Assembly: GCA_022820435.1 (NCBI GenBank)
Contig: JAJEFL010000126.1
Coordinates: 1 to 64,000, forward strand
DNA length: 64,000 bases
From: Bin80 sp022820435
GTDB lineage: Bacteria > Bacteroidota > Rhodothermia > Rhodothermales > Bin80
Direction: 5' to 3'
Every line of letters starts with the position of its first letter. Positions within the stretch are counted from its first letter, which is position 1. This document shows positions 35,341 through 45,620 of the stretch, in pieces. Both the position numbers and the translations under genes were made by a program. A model generated the notes under the pieces. The model did not search any database. It was not told the origin of the DNA and was given only the letters and a program-made list of their open reading frames with translations.

Positions 35341-37064
35341 CGCAGTACTAAAATCAGGATGGCAGTTACAATCGTTGATAGACCGGAAAAGAGGATTTGA
35401 AACTTGCTTTGTACTTGCTGTGTACGTGCTTGACGTTTCATCACCGTCAGTTCCTCCATCCAATCTACGAAAATTGTGTCCCCAGGATGGATGGGCTCAT
35501 CAAGGCCTGTACGAATGCCATCACTGCTTCCGTTGAAAATATAGACCTTTTCTGCATCAGGGCCCAAGCCTCCGGCACGTTCCACATAATGACGTGCAGG
35601 CATCCCGGCTAAGAAGGTCACATATCCCGGCTTCGGGACATGCCCGGAAATCAGGATGGTTCCCTCGTCACGCGGGAAGATGAGCCGGTCTCCGTCGTAG
35701 AGTGTAATATCCCTGCTCCTTCCGGCTAGTATACCGGTGATATCGACTGCCATATAATTACCGACTTCTCCAGAATAGGATTTTTGGAATCCTTCGCTAA
35801 ATGACTGAATCGCCTGCTTGCCGCGAAGGGGCATGGGAGATTGATTGGATAAAGGTATTTCGGGGCCATCAATGAGTCTGTCGCTACTGGTGCGCTCCAG
35901 GATTGCTGCATTTAGGTTGGCACCTTCCTTGAGCCCGCCCGCAACGTTAACCAGTTGATTTAAGGTGGTTACTCCACCTTCTATACGATATTCTCCTGGA
36001 TAGGTAACCCATCCCTCAATACTGGCTGTGGCGGTTTCGCGTTCATATATGGTGATATGGTCGCCGGGCATCAGTTGCTCTGCGGCAATGGTTCCCTCCA
36101 CCAAACTACCGATGTTGTGATCAAGTAATGTGCGGTAATGGCCATCATTCCACCGCATTATTCGAAACTGGACGGTTGAATCAGGTGGTTGCCCGCCTGT
36201 TGCAAGATCCAGAACACTCAGCACAGTATCATCGGGGCGCCAGTCATACAATCCAGGCCAGGCTACATCGCCAGATACACGGATCCCTTCACGGACAATG
36301 TGGTAGGCGGGGACATTAATACGATCCCCATCTTGCAAGACAGGATTATGATCTATCCTGCCGGTTGTTTGGTAGCGGGTAAGATCCACCAGATCTTCGG
36401 TTCCATCCGTGTGTTGTACTTGAATATTCCGGAGTGATGGCCGGTATGTATCGTTGATCTCTGGCGGGAAGCCATGTTCCGGTGTTGCAAAGTCAACCTT
36501 AATATCATCTGTTGTTTGTCTTGCAGTAAGGATTCCGGATGACAGGGCCTGTTCAATAACATCGCTAACACGTGAACGGGGGAGCATGAGGTAGCGTCCA
36601 GTTCGGGTCACGGTGCCGGTAACATGAACATAAAAACTTCGCGCCTGGGCTAATGAGATACTTACAGGTGCATTAACATAGCGGGACTCAAGCAGTGCAA
36701 TGGCTTCCTGTTCCACCTCTGCAAGAGATTTTCCGCCGGCCTGAACTACTGCGCCCTCGGGCAGTGGGAGAACACCGGCGACGGATACGGTTAAAGGAAG
36801 TTCAACAGGAATTGCCCCCCCGATCATTACATTAAAGATGTCGCCCGGTCCAACAATATAGTCGTTTGGATTGATGGAACCCTCTAATGCAAGAAAGCCG
36901 GACTGCACAATCCGTGCAGTCATAGCATTGCGCAATTCTGTTTGGGGATCATCCGGAACTGTACCGAGGACCTCATTATTAGAGATCTGGGCACTGGCCG
37001 CGGGCATCCGCAAGGGGAGCAGTAAAGCCGCAGCTATACAAGCAACTAACCTAAACATCGGCAA
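35337..37064 (-). CDS. Wza-like polysaccharide export protein with SLBB domains
   Basis: A 575-residue outer-membrane/periplasmic export protein. A signal peptide (IAAALLLPLRMPAASAQ) is followed by the Poly_export domain (NDYIVGPGDIFNVMIGG), then several SLBB repeats (for example RVSGDVAWPGLYDW, ASIEGWVTYPGEYRIEGG, ILISGHVPKPGYVTFL), and a C-terminal hydrophobic helix. It is longer than E. coli Wza, with extra SLBB units. It is the first gene of the minus-strand operon that continues through the Wzz-like and ligase genes. Confidence 0.9.
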   Translation of the reverse strand: MPMFRLVACIAAALLLPLRMPAASAQISNNEVLGTVPDDPQTELRNAMTARIVQSGFLALEGSINPNDYIVGPGDIFNVMIGGAIPVELPLTVSVAGVLPLPEGAVVQAGGKSLAEVEQEAIALLESRYVNAPVSISLAQARSFYVHVTGTVTRTGRYLMLPRSRVSDVIEQALSSGILTARQTTDDIKVDFATPEHGFPPEINDTYRPSLRNIQVQHTDGTEDLVDLTRYQTTGRIDHNPVLQDGDRINVPAYHIVREGIRVSGDVAWPGLYDWRPDDTVLSVLDLATGGQPPDSTVQFRIMRWNDGHYRTLLDHNIGSLVEGTIAAEQLMPGDHITIYERETATASIEGWVTYPGEYRIEGGVTTLNQLVNVAGGLKEGANLNAAILERTSSDRLIDGPEIPLSNQSPMPLRGKQAIQSFSEGFQKSYSGEVGNYMAVDITGILAGRSRDITLYDGDRLIFPRDEGTILISGHVPKPGYVTFLAGMPARHYVERAGGLGPDAEKVYIFNGSSDGIRTGLDEPIHPGDTIFVDWMEELTVMKRQARTQQVQSKFQILFSGLSTIVTAILILVLR

Positions 37065-37337
37065 AAGAAGTTATACAATAAATGGAAATGGATACGGAGT
37101 AGCCGATGCAGCGATATTTTCGTCGAAATTTGAGCGTCAAACGGTCTGTAGTCCTCTATGTTCCCAAACAAATTCTGAGTCTCCCGTGTTTATGTTTTTG
37201 AGGGTTCAAAGAATGACATACGAATACAGATTAAGGTCGTAAACCCGGATTCTTCCGGTAGATTCGAGAGTATACGGATCTAGTCTGTGAAACGGACATG
37301 GAAGCTTCTCTGCTTCTGAATTGGGGTTCAATTGAGA

Positions 37338-38204
37338 ATGTTAGACGCAAAATTAATGTTAGGACAGGTGCTATCTGAACGGGCTTCAGCCAAAATCAAT
37401 CTTGGGCTTCACATTATACGCAGACGGCAGGACGGATACCACGATCTGGCAACAGTGTTTCATTCAATTGGATGGGCGGATAAGATCACGATATGTTCCG
37501 CGGAAGAAATCAGCATGACCTGCACAGACGGAACGCTTTCATGTGGAGAGGATAATTTGGTGATTCGTGCTGCGAGACTTTTGCGGAAGATTGCAGATAT
37601 AGATTATGGCGCGTCCTTCCATCTAGAGAAACTACTTCCGCACGGCGCGGGACTCGGGGGCGGATCCAGTGATGCTGCGACGGTGCTTCGAATGCTGTAT
37701 AAACTCTGGGAGTTGGAGCAGAACGCCCGCCCACTGGATGCACTCGCACTGCAACTTGGTTCAGATGTACCGTTCTTTTTGCATGGAGGCACCGCCTATG
37801 CGGAGGGGAGAGGGGAACGGCTGACTCCCATGAACGGGTATGTATTTCCATTTCATTTAGCGGTCATTGTGCCGAATATTCAGATTTCTACGGCATGGGC
37901 ATTCCGGCAGTTAGATGTATCCGGAGCGAATCGAATAAACCTCATAGAGGTGGTGCAATCCAATGATCTGGATCGCTGGATGCATGAGTTGGAGAATGAT
38001 TTTGAGGGGCCGATATTTTCAAAATGGCCCGAAATAGAGGAAATCAAGTCCTCGCTGCTGCGCAGTGGAGCAGGGTTTGCATCTCTTACCGGGTCAGGTT
38101 CAGGAGTCTATGGTATATTTGAGCATGAGGAAGATGCGAAGCAGGCGGCAGCAGAAGCTGCGGCAAAGGGATATGTGGTCTGGCCTGCCCAAGACGGGAG
38201 ATGA
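37338..38204 (+). CDS. ispE: 4-diphosphocytidyl-2-C-methyl-D-erythritol kinase
   Basis: A 288-residue GHMP kinase of the non-mevalonate isoprenoid pathway. The N-terminal SERASAKINLGLHIIRRRQDGYHDL and the ATP loop LPHGAGLGGGSSDAAT are diagnostic, with QLGSDVPFFLHGGTAYAEGRGE next and SLTGSGSGVYGIF at the C-terminus. The ATG at 37338 is preferred; a TTG two codons upstream is possible. It is divergent from the polysaccharide operon. Confidence 0.95.
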   Translation: MLDAKLMLGQVLSERASAKINLGLHIIRRRQDGYHDLATVFHSIGWADKITICSAEEISMTCTDGTLSCGEDNLVIRAARLLRKIADIDYGASFHLEKLLPHGAGLGGGSSDAATVLRMLYKLWELEQNARPLDALALQLGSDVPFFLHGGTAYAEGRGERLTPMNGYVFPFHLAVIVPNIQISTAWAFRQLDVSGANRINLIEVVQSNDLDRWMHELENDFEGPIFSKWPEIEEIKSSLLRSGAGFASLTGSGSGVYGIFEHEEDAKQAAAEAAAKGYVVWPAQDGR

Positions 38205-38875
38205 TCAGTATCTCAAACCATGCATGCAAACCACGGAAGCCATGGCCGCGAAACCGGGAGCATAGATGTGACTTCGGGAATCAGGGTAACGCGGGTTGGT
38301 AAGGTGGTCGCATGTACTGAAATCCGTCTTACCAGCAGGATTCAGGGATAGGTGGATGCAGGTATCCCTGGAGGTAGTGGCTTAATCCTGTTCAAGTCGA
38401 CAACTAGAGGCAAAAATAGTCCGCCGGTATAGCAGATTCATGTCGGATGAGAAAAGAATCAACCGGCAGCTGCAGACAACATGGTTTCCCCAAGACAAAA
38501 TCGGCACAGTCACATGCCAACCAGTGTACCGTTCCCAGGCAATCCTGTCCTGACTCTGACGGTTTGACAGCCGTCTATCGATGAAAACCTCCATTTCCAG
38601 TCTCTATAGACGGATGTTTTGTTTTTGTCCGTTTGAAGTATTCACTTTCATCGGGAATCCTGTTCTGCACATCTCCATTTGGTGGGTGACCGTTGAAATC
38701 AGGATCCTGTCTGCATCATCCGCGGTGGGGACCAAAGGGTAGGAATTTCGAAATAGAGGTTTGACTTTTGGAATTCGTGCAATCGCCCTGAGCACGCACG
38801 AATAAAATTCCTATCTTTACGGTATGAGAAATTTCAAGCAGGAAGCGAGTTGGAATCTGAAACAGAAACGGAGCG
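38205..38875. other. Intergenic stretch before the toxin-antitoxin-like pair
   Basis: This stretch of 671 bases has no supported coding region or RNA gene. Near its end, TATCTTTA at 38812-38819 resembles a Bacteroidota -7 box and may be part of the promoter for the XRE-ImmA gene about 55 bases downstream. Confidence 0.4.
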
Positions 38876-40027
38876 ATGATGAGCGCCGTCCCGGTTAAGC
38901 CAAAACTACTGATCTGGGCATGTGAACGTGCAGGAATCACGCAGGATGCCCTTGCAGTAAGATTTAAAAAGCTGCCCAAATGGGAACAGGGCAGTGCACG
39001 CCCCACCTTTAAGCAACTTGAGGCATTCGCCCGGGCTGTTCGTGTGCCATTTGGGCACCTGTTCCTTGATTCGCCTCCAGAGGAACGGCTTCCAATTCCA
39101 GATTTCCGAACTGTGCCGGAGAAGGAAAAAAGGGGGGATATGAGTCCAGATCTGATGGATACCATTCATGCGATGCTGCGGAGGCAGAGGTGGCTGCATG
39201 AATATCTTATTGGCCAGAAGGTTGAGCCGCTCTTCTTTGCAGGGAGTGCCCATCTGACCGATCCCCCTGATATGGTGGGGCGTGAAATGCGAAAAATCGT
39301 CGGCATGGGTGATGGGTGGGCGGCAACGGTGGCGAATCAGGATGTTGCAGTGAATCAGTTACGACGAATGATTGAGAAGATCGGTGTAATGGCAGTGATT
39401 AATGGTGTCGTAGGAAATAATACGCACCGCCAACTAAAGGTAGAGGAATTTCGCGGCTTTGCACTTGCAGATCCCTATGCACCCTTGATATTCGTAAACG
39501 GTAGAGATGCAAAATCTGCTCAAATGTTTACACTTGCTCACGAACTGGCGCATATCTGGTTAGGGGAAGAGGGAATTTCCGGTTTTGAACATCTACTTCC
39601 AGATAGTAAGGGCATAGAAGCTTGGTGTAATCAGGCAGCTGCGGAGTTTCTTATGCCATCGTACGAGTTTTACAGGAAATGGAGGCAATTCAGACAGGAA
39701 AGAGTGCCTTATGAACCGTTAAAACAATTTTTCAAAGTGAGTCCAGTGGCGATAGCCCGCAGAGCGATGGACCTGGATCTTATTGATCGTGATCAATTTT
39801 TGGTTTTCTACCATTCCCAAACCAAACAACAGGGTCAGAGGAAAAGGATGTCAGGCGGCGATTTTTACAATAACCAGAATGTGCGCGTTGGCAAGCATTT
39901 TGTCACTCATATAATAAATGCTGCAAAGGGAGGAGAGATTGGATTTAAAGAGGCTTACGACTTGACTGGACTCTACGGAGGAACATTTCAAACCTATGCC
40001 GAACGATTGGGGATACGTATCCGCTGA
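38876..40027 (+). CDS. XRE/ImmA-IrrE family protein (COG2856 type), antitoxin-like
   Basis: A 383-residue protein with an N-terminal helix-turn-helix region (residues about 10-62, WEQGSARPTFKQLEAFARAV) and the linker PPEERLPIPDFRTV typical of COG2856 proteins. The C-terminal half is an ImmA/IrrE zinc peptidase domain with HELAHIWLGEEG (HExxH) and a following NQAAAEFLMP. Such proteins often pair with a DUF4411 gene, as here: its stop overlaps the next ATG by one base. It likely binds DNA and controls the pair; whether the peptidase is active is unknown. Confidence 0.85.
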   Translation: MMSAVPVKPKLLIWACERAGITQDALAVRFKKLPKWEQGSARPTFKQLEAFARAVRVPFGHLFLDSPPEERLPIPDFRTVPEKEKRGDMSPDLMDTIHAMLRRQRWLHEYLIGQKVEPLFFAGSAHLTDPPDMVGREMRKIVGMGDGWAATVANQDVAVNQLRRMIEKIGVMAVINGVVGNNTHRQLKVEEFRGFALADPYAPLIFVNGRDAKSAQMFTLAHELAHIWLGEEGISGFEHLLPDSKGIEAWCNQAAAEFLMPSYEFYRKWRQFRQERVPYEPLKQFFKVSPVAIARRAMDLDLIDRDQFLVFYHSQTKQQGQRKRMSGGDFYNNQNVRVGKHFVTHIINAAKGGEIGFKEAYDLTGLYGGTFQTYAERLGIRIR

Positions 40028-40551
40028 TGAAAGATCAATTCTACATTGTGGATGCTGATGTTCTTATAACAGCCAAAAACAGGTACGATGCTTTTGATCT
40101 ATGCCCAGGATTCTGGGAAAGCCTGATCTATCACCATCAAGCAGGTCGGATATACAGTATTACCCCGGTTCGTACAGAAGTGCTTGCCGGTCGACAAACC
40201 GAAGATCTTGTCCAATGGATCAAAGGGGAAGTCCCCCAGGAATTCTTTTGGATTGTAGATGCGGAGAATATAATGGGGGCCTATAATGAGATTATGGAAT
40301 GGGTGACAGGGCACGAACGATATCACGACGAGGCAAAGACTGCTTTTTCTTCCACTGCAGATGTCTGACTTGCGGCATTTGCAAGAGTACACAATGCTAT
40401 AGTTGTGACGAACGAGCAGTCTTCCCCAAAATCCAGGCGAGCAGTTAAGTTGCCGGATGTCTGTAATAAGTTCAATGTTGAGTGGATAGATACGTTCATG
40501 ATGCTTCGATCACTCGGAGTAGAGTTTGGCATGAAGAGGGATGATTCATGA
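40027..40551 (+). pseudogene. DUF4411 (PIN-like) gene interrupted by an in-frame TGA
   Basis: The protein MKDQFYIVDADVLITAKNRY... is a DUF4411/PIN-like domain with the first metal Asp pair (VDADV). At codon 114 (40366-40368) a TGA stops the frame after FSSTADV. The same frame then continues without a stop for 60 codons (LAAFARVHNAIVVTNEQ... to 40551), including the ALAH/VVTxE core of the family, with TGA exactly where relatives have Trp (ADxWL). One base change, TGG to TGA, explains this. The complete form would be 174 codons, normal for the family. TGA is the ordinary stop elsewhere in the window. Confidence 0.8.
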
Positions 40552-40653
40552 CGACCATATCGGGGGGAATTCAAAATCATACTGAAAAGTATCGTTTGCA
40601 GTATCTGCCGAGATGCTGTCAGTACGAAAAGTAATCCCATAATTATCATTTTC

Positions 40654-42399
40654 ATGACCCGCACAATTTTCCTGCTGTCTGCTGTGATGCTGTTCGCATC
40701 CTGCAATTCCGAGCATCCCCCGAATGTAATCATTATCCTGACAGATGATCAGGGCTGGGGGGATTTATCCATCAACGGCAATACTAGTATCCAGACACCG
40801 AATATCGACCAGATTGCTCATTCGGGGGCCAGGTTTGAGAATTTTTATGTGAGCCCGGTCTGCTCTCCAACTCGTGCAGAACTTTTAACAGGGCGATATC
40901 ATCCCCGCTCCGGCGTGCATGGAACCAGTGCGGGGGCTGAGCGCCTGGATACGGATGAGATCCTGCTCTCACAGGTCTTTCAGGATGCAGGCTATACGAC
41001 AGGGATCTTTGGGAAATGGCACAACGGCCAGCAGGGGCCATATCATCCCAATCACCGTGGATTTGATCATTTTTACGGATTCCCCTCGGGGCATTGGGGG
41101 CATTATTATTCACCGCCTCTTGAGGAAAATGGCGAGTTGGTGCAGGGAAGCGGATATTTACCGGATGATTTGACGGAGTCCGCCATGGAGTTTATGCGTA
41201 CGCATGCCGAATCGCCATTCCTCGTTTTTTTGCCCTACAACACACCGCATTCCCCCATGCAGGTGCCCGATGAGTGGTGGGATCAGGTGTCCGAACTCCA
41301 GCAATCGCATCATTCTCCAGAACAGGAAGATCTCCTCCATACACGGGCGGCCCTCGCCATGATGCTCAATATTGACTGGAACGTAGGCCGGGTCATAACA
41401 CTTCTAGATGAGTTGTCGATCACCGAGGAGACGATTGTGCTCTATTTTTCGGACAACGGCCCGAACGGGGCACGGTGGAACGCCGGCATGAAAGGCAGGA
41501 AAGGATCTACGGACGAAGGAGGGGTTCGATCTCCACTTCTAATGCAGTGGCCAGGTGTGATTGCCGGGGGAATGGTCATTCTGGATATCACGGCTGCGAT
41601 TGATCTGATGCCGACGTTGGCGGAACTCAGCAGTATTGAACTCAAGATCAGTGATCCACTGGACGGGATCAGTTTTGCTCCGCTCCTCCAAGGTGACCGT
41701 AATTCTATGCCGGATCGAATTCTTTTTTCCCATTGGAGGGGACGCACGAGTGTCAGGACACAAACCCATCGTCTGGGCCACTTGGGAGGGCTGTTTAATA
41801 TTGTCAATGATCGGGAGCAGCGCGTAGATTTAGCGTCTGAGTATCCTGAGATTGTGGATTCTCTGGAGGAAGCAAAGGCACGTTGGATTCGTGAAGTAGT
41901 CCCGGAATTCTATGAAAAGCGTCCCTTTACGGTTGGCTTTGAAGATGAAAAAATTACCTGGCTTCCTGTACGGGATGCGACGGCATCGGAAGGGATTCAG
42001 CGATCCAACCGGTACCCCAATGACAGCTTCCTGAGCAACTGGACGAGTCTCCAGGATTCTATTTTATGGGATGCAGAGGTTTTGACATCTGGAGAATACA
42101 AAGCGACCCTGTATTGTACGACAGCAGAAGGGGATGAGGGGGCGCAGATTGATCTGAGCTTTGGTGACAGTTCACTGCAGGCCGCAATAGCGGATGCACA
42201 TGATCCCCCCGAATACGGAATGAACGAGGATCGTGTGTCGCGGATTGAATCGTATGTGAAGGATTTTCGGTTACTCGTACTGGGGACAATCTCGCTTGAA
42301 GCGGGGCATCATCCTCTTGTTCTGCAGGCAGTCAGCATCCCGGGAAAGGCGGTTGCCGATGTCCGGCTTCTGCAACTGGAACGGATCGAAGAACTGTAG
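40654..42399 (+). CDS. Sulfatase (formylglycine-dependent), lipoprotein
   Basis: A 581-residue type I sulfatase. The signal peptide ends in a lipobox (VMLFASC), so the enzyme is envelope-anchored. IIILTDDQGWGDLSING supplies the metal aspartates, and PVCSPTRAELLTGRY is the CxPxR site whose Cys is converted to formylglycine. IFGKWHNG and YFSDNGPNG complete the core. The C-terminal 160 residues, after the catalytic domain, form a beta-rich extension (WTSLQDSILWDAEVLTSGEY). The substrate, likely a sulfated glycan, is unknown. No maturation enzyme is in the window. Confidence 0.92.
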   Translation: MTRTIFLLSAVMLFASCNSEHPPNVIIILTDDQGWGDLSINGNTSIQTPNIDQIAHSGARFENFYVSPVCSPTRAELLTGRYHPRSGVHGTSAGAERLDTDEILLSQVFQDAGYTTGIFGKWHNGQQGPYHPNHRGFDHFYGFPSGHWGHYYSPPLEENGELVQGSGYLPDDLTESAMEFMRTHAESPFLVFLPYNTPHSPMQVPDEWWDQVSELQQSHHSPEQEDLLHTRAALAMMLNIDWNVGRVITLLDELSITEETIVLYFSDNGPNGARWNAGMKGRKGSTDEGGVRSPLLMQWPGVIAGGMVILDITAAIDLMPTLAELSSIELKISDPLDGISFAPLLQGDRNSMPDRILFSHWRGRTSVRTQTHRLGHLGGLFNIVNDREQRVDLASEYPEIVDSLEEAKARWIREVVPEFYEKRPFTVGFEDEKITWLPVRDATASEGIQRSNRYPNDSFLSNWTSLQDSILWDAEVLTSGEYKATLYCTTAEGDEGAQIDLSFGDSSLQAAIADAHDPPEYGMNEDRVSRIESYVKDFRLLVLGTISLEAGHHPLVLQAVSIPGKAVADVRLLQLERIEEL

Positions 42400-42403
42400 G
42401 GTG

Positions 42404-42442
42404 CATGGAAACGATTCAGGGAATCTCCATGGTACCTTTTTT
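42404..42442 (+). terminator. Rho-independent terminator after the sulfatase gene
   Basis: Five bases after the stop is an inverted repeat: CATGGA pairs with TCCATG and the inner GATTC pairs with GAATC around an AGG loop, with a three-base bulge. After GTAC comes CC and a run of six T (42437-42442). This is the clearest intrinsic terminator seen in the window. Confidence 0.75.
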
Positions 42443-42563
42443 CTGTTGTGGCCCGGGCAGTTACCGCCAGATCGTAAAGGCTTTCTGATCAGAATATGTG
42501 ATTTCATCTCACAGACGGATCCTGAGGAATCCTGCATAATGTCCAACAGGGAGATATAACCGG

Positions 42564-44846
42564 TTACCAGTTGACGCGGGCCTCTGGAGATTGCTGATCC
42601 TGAGGTGAGATTTCACTGCGTAAAGACGGAGAAGGAAAGGTGTCGTTGATGCTGAGCATGAGCTCTTCATTTTCCGACAGGTTCTGCAGGAATTCGCCGA
42701 CCACAAACAGGGCATTGTGTGCACCCTGCCCCCAGTAGGAGGAACGAAAATTCATGCGCCGGTCATTAAAGCCGACCCACGCACCCGTAACCAGTTCTGG
42801 GTGCATGAGGACAAACCAGCCATCCGCCCCTTTCTGGGTCGTTCCCGTCTTTCCTGCGAAGTCATATCCATACAATCCGTAGCCACTTCGGATACGAATA
42901 CCGGTGCCATAGGGTTTGTTGATCACATCCCGCAGCATATCAATCACAACGGCGGTCTTTTCTTCGGAGAGGACCTCACGCGGGTGCTCGCGTGAGGGGT
43001 CATGCTGGTAGTCATAGACAATCTTCCCCGTTTCTTCATTGATGATTCGGGTAACCATGACCGGGTCAGTCTGGATTCCCCGATTAGCTAGGGTGCTGTA
43101 GGCATTAACCGATTCGAGGAGCGTGACTTCGCTTGTCCCCAGCGCTAGCGACAGGACGGGGTCCAGATCACTTTTGATCCCCATATTTTTTGCAAGATTC
43201 GCTACATTCAACGGATTAATGTCATGGATGACCTGTGCAGTGATGGTATTCAGAGAACGGGCTAGGCCCTCCCGCATCGGCATCCATTCTCCGGTGGTTT
43301 CATCGCTGAAGTTCTGTGGACTCCATACTTCTCCTGTAACTTCATTTGGGTACTGAAAGACAGAATCCATATAAAGTTTTTCCGGTGAGTAGTTGGCATC
43401 AATTGCGAATGCATAGGTGAAGGGTTTGAATACCGAGCCCGGCTGTCTTCTGGCAACGCTCACATGGTCATACCAGTCCGTAGAAAGATCTCGTCCACCG
43501 ACCCACGCTTTGACATATCCGTTGGTCGGATCCATGGCAACAAAGCCATTTTCCAGGCGGCTTTTCGTGCTTTTAAGCGAGTCAATAAATGCGGGATCGT
43601 TTTTCAATTCCTGCAAGGCATCTGCCCCGTTTTTGCCTTTACTGCGAAGGCTCCGATATTGTGCAGATTCCCGGATATATGCATTCAGAAGGGCGGAATT
43701 ACGTTCCCAAAACCATGTCCAGTGATTCTCGGGATCTGTATGACAGGAATCTGTCAGATATTTGGAAATTTCTCCACCATATCGCATTCGGGGGCTGGCG
43801 GCAGCACTCCACTCACAGTTTGCGACTGCCTGCAAACCATCCAGTGTACCGGTTACGGCGGAGCGGGCGGTGGATTGCATTCTGGAGTCCAGTGTGGTCT
43901 CAATGCGCAGTCTGCTGTTATAGATGTCAATACCTTCCTCTTTTCCCCATTCTGATGCCCACTGACGAACCTGCTCGGCAAAATAAGGTGCAATGCTTTG
44001 TGTTACATCGGCAGTTCGGAGCCGGGTAGTGGTTAAAGAGTCTTTCACAACCTCATAGGTGTCTTTGTCAAGCCATTTCTGCGTGATCATTCGTCGCAAT
44101 ACGGTATTTCGACGGATTCTGGATCGTTCAGGATTGCGCAGGGGATCGTAGCGATAGGTTCCCTTGAGGAGTCCGATCAGTGTCGCACTTTCAAGTATAT
44201 CCAGATCAGAGGCAGCTTTGCCAAAGTAGGTCCGTGCAGCAGCTTCAATTCCATAGGCATTATAAAGGAACGGGACCGTATTCAAATACATTTCGGCGAT
44301 CTCGTCTTTTGAATAGAGTCGTTCCAGGCGCACTGCGGTTACCATCTCTTTTAATTTTCGCTTCACACTGACCTCAAATCCAATCTGCTCATTGTAAATG
44401 TTGCGTGCCAGCTGCTGGGTGATGGTGGATCCCCCCTGACGATCAAAAGGAAGCCCAAGTTTGCCAAGTAAAGATTGGGTCGCTGCCGAGGCGGTACGAA
44501 AGAGATTGACCCCCCAATGGTTATAGAAGCGGTGATCTTCGGTGGCAATCAGTGCCTGCCGTGCGTGAATAGAAATAGAGTCAAACGGAACCCAGCTGCG
44601 GTTCTGCCGACCAAACCGGGCCAGTTCAACACCATCTGCGGTATACGCGACGCTGGCATAGGACAATTCAGGGTTTTCGATCTCCCGCAGAGAGGGAGTA
44701 TCCCAGGATAGGATCCACATATACGTCAGCAAAAAGAGGGCACCGGCAATGACTGCTAAGGCCGGAATGCTCAGGATAAATGCGGCATGCGCGGCATCGC
44801 CCTTCCGAAAAATACGAAGCAAAAAATTCTTGTATTTCGCAATCAT
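42564..44846 (-). CDS. Penicillin-binding protein 1A (bifunctional class A PBP)
   Basis: A 760-residue inner-membrane enzyme polymerising and cross-linking peptidoglycan. After one membrane helix the glycosyltransferase domain shows TEDHRFYNHWG and GGSTITQQLARNIYN. The transpeptidase domain has RQPGSVFKPFTYA (active-site SxxK), SLNTIT (SxN) and FAGKTGTT (KTG). I chose ATG 44846 because MIAKYKNFLLRIF gives the expected short cytoplasmic tail; the open frame extends to 44915. It converges with the sulfatase. Confidence 0.93.
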   Translation of the reverse strand: MIAKYKNFLLRIFRKGDAAHAAFILSIPALAVIAGALFLLTYMWILSWDTPSLREIENPELSYASVAYTADGVELARFGRQNRSWVPFDSISIHARQALIATEDHRFYNHWGVNLFRTASAATQSLLGKLGLPFDRQGGSTITQQLARNIYNEQIGFEVSVKRKLKEMVTAVRLERLYSKDEIAEMYLNTVPFLYNAYGIEAAARTYFGKAASDLDILESATLIGLLKGTYRYDPLRNPERSRIRRNTVLRRMITQKWLDKDTYEVVKDSLTTTRLRTADVTQSIAPYFAEQVRQWASEWGKEEGIDIYNSRLRIETTLDSRMQSTARSAVTGTLDGLQAVANCEWSAAASPRMRYGGEISKYLTDSCHTDPENHWTWFWERNSALLNAYIRESAQYRSLRSKGKNGADALQELKNDPAFIDSLKSTKSRLENGFVAMDPTNGYVKAWVGGRDLSTDWYDHVSVARRQPGSVFKPFTYAFAIDANYSPEKLYMDSVFQYPNEVTGEVWSPQNFSDETTGEWMPMREGLARSLNTITAQVIHDINPLNVANLAKNMGIKSDLDPVLSLALGTSEVTLLESVNAYSTLANRGIQTDPVMVTRIINEETGKIVYDYQHDPSREHPREVLSEEKTAVVIDMLRDVINKPYGTGIRIRSGYGLYGYDFAGKTGTTQKGADGWFVLMHPELVTGAWVGFNDRRMNFRSSYWGQGAHNALFVVGEFLQNLSENEELMLSINDTFPSPSLRSEISPQDQQSPEARVNW

Positions 44847-45620
44847 CAAGAGTTGATTTCGGTTTTCTGTATGTACTGGTACTGGATTCGGCAGGCCTCG
44901 GTTACCGAAAAACAATTATACAGGCTTTAATGCGGTCGGGATCAATTTTCAGCAACAGGAGCCTCTGCGCGGAATTCATCATGGTGATCTGTTCTGTCAG
45001 AGGTTTTATTTTCTGTTCTACGAACGATGTACCGGGATATTTCGTATATGGCCTTTCTTGATGTCATGTCAGAGATAAGGTAAGCGGTCGGAGTGCAGGG
45101 ATGCTTTTCATCCAGAAACGCTCTTTGTCGGACGCAATTGGAGTTCGCAGTTCACTGATCCGCCTCGTTGTGTGTGCTCTCTTTCTGAAATGAAGTTTTC
45201 AGGTGACTTCAGCGAAAAATGTCAACGACATCAGCCCGTAGTGTTTCTCCGTAATGCCCCCATCTCAGAGAGTTGACTTTGCCCTGATGGCTTCTAAAAG
45301 CAACCCGTTCACTGAACATGACAAACATCAAAAACATGGAAATCTGTTTTTAGAGATCTCCGGGTGCTCTTGATACGGTGCCGCGGGGGTATTTGCGGGA
45401 AAATCAGTAACTTTGCAGAAATACTGGCGTAACGGGCACCGACTGCGCCCCTTTTGAGATGTACGATGTCTATGGATTAAGTTCGGGAAAACGCTTTCTG
45501 CTTGAAGTATGCATGTGAAAATGGAAGATCCCTGTTCATGTTCCGATTAATGGGTATCATTGCGGTCAATTAAAATCATCCTACCCGCAGGAGTAGACAG
45601 GGCCCGCAAGTTTGACCATA
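44847..45620. other. Long divergent intergenic region
   Basis: This stretch of 774 bases lies between PBP1A and the DUF579-like gene. TAACTTTG at 45408-45415 matches the Bacteroidota -7 box TAnnTTTG on the plus strand, but it is 200 bases from the next ATG and has no well-placed -33 partner. No RNA gene or coding region was recognised. Confidence 0.4.

Noticed and set aside
40366..40368. TGA in the DUF4411 gene as selenocysteine or general UGA recoding
   Set aside because: TGA is used as the normal stop for many genes in this window, and the position is a conserved Trp, not a Cys. A nonsense mutation is simpler.
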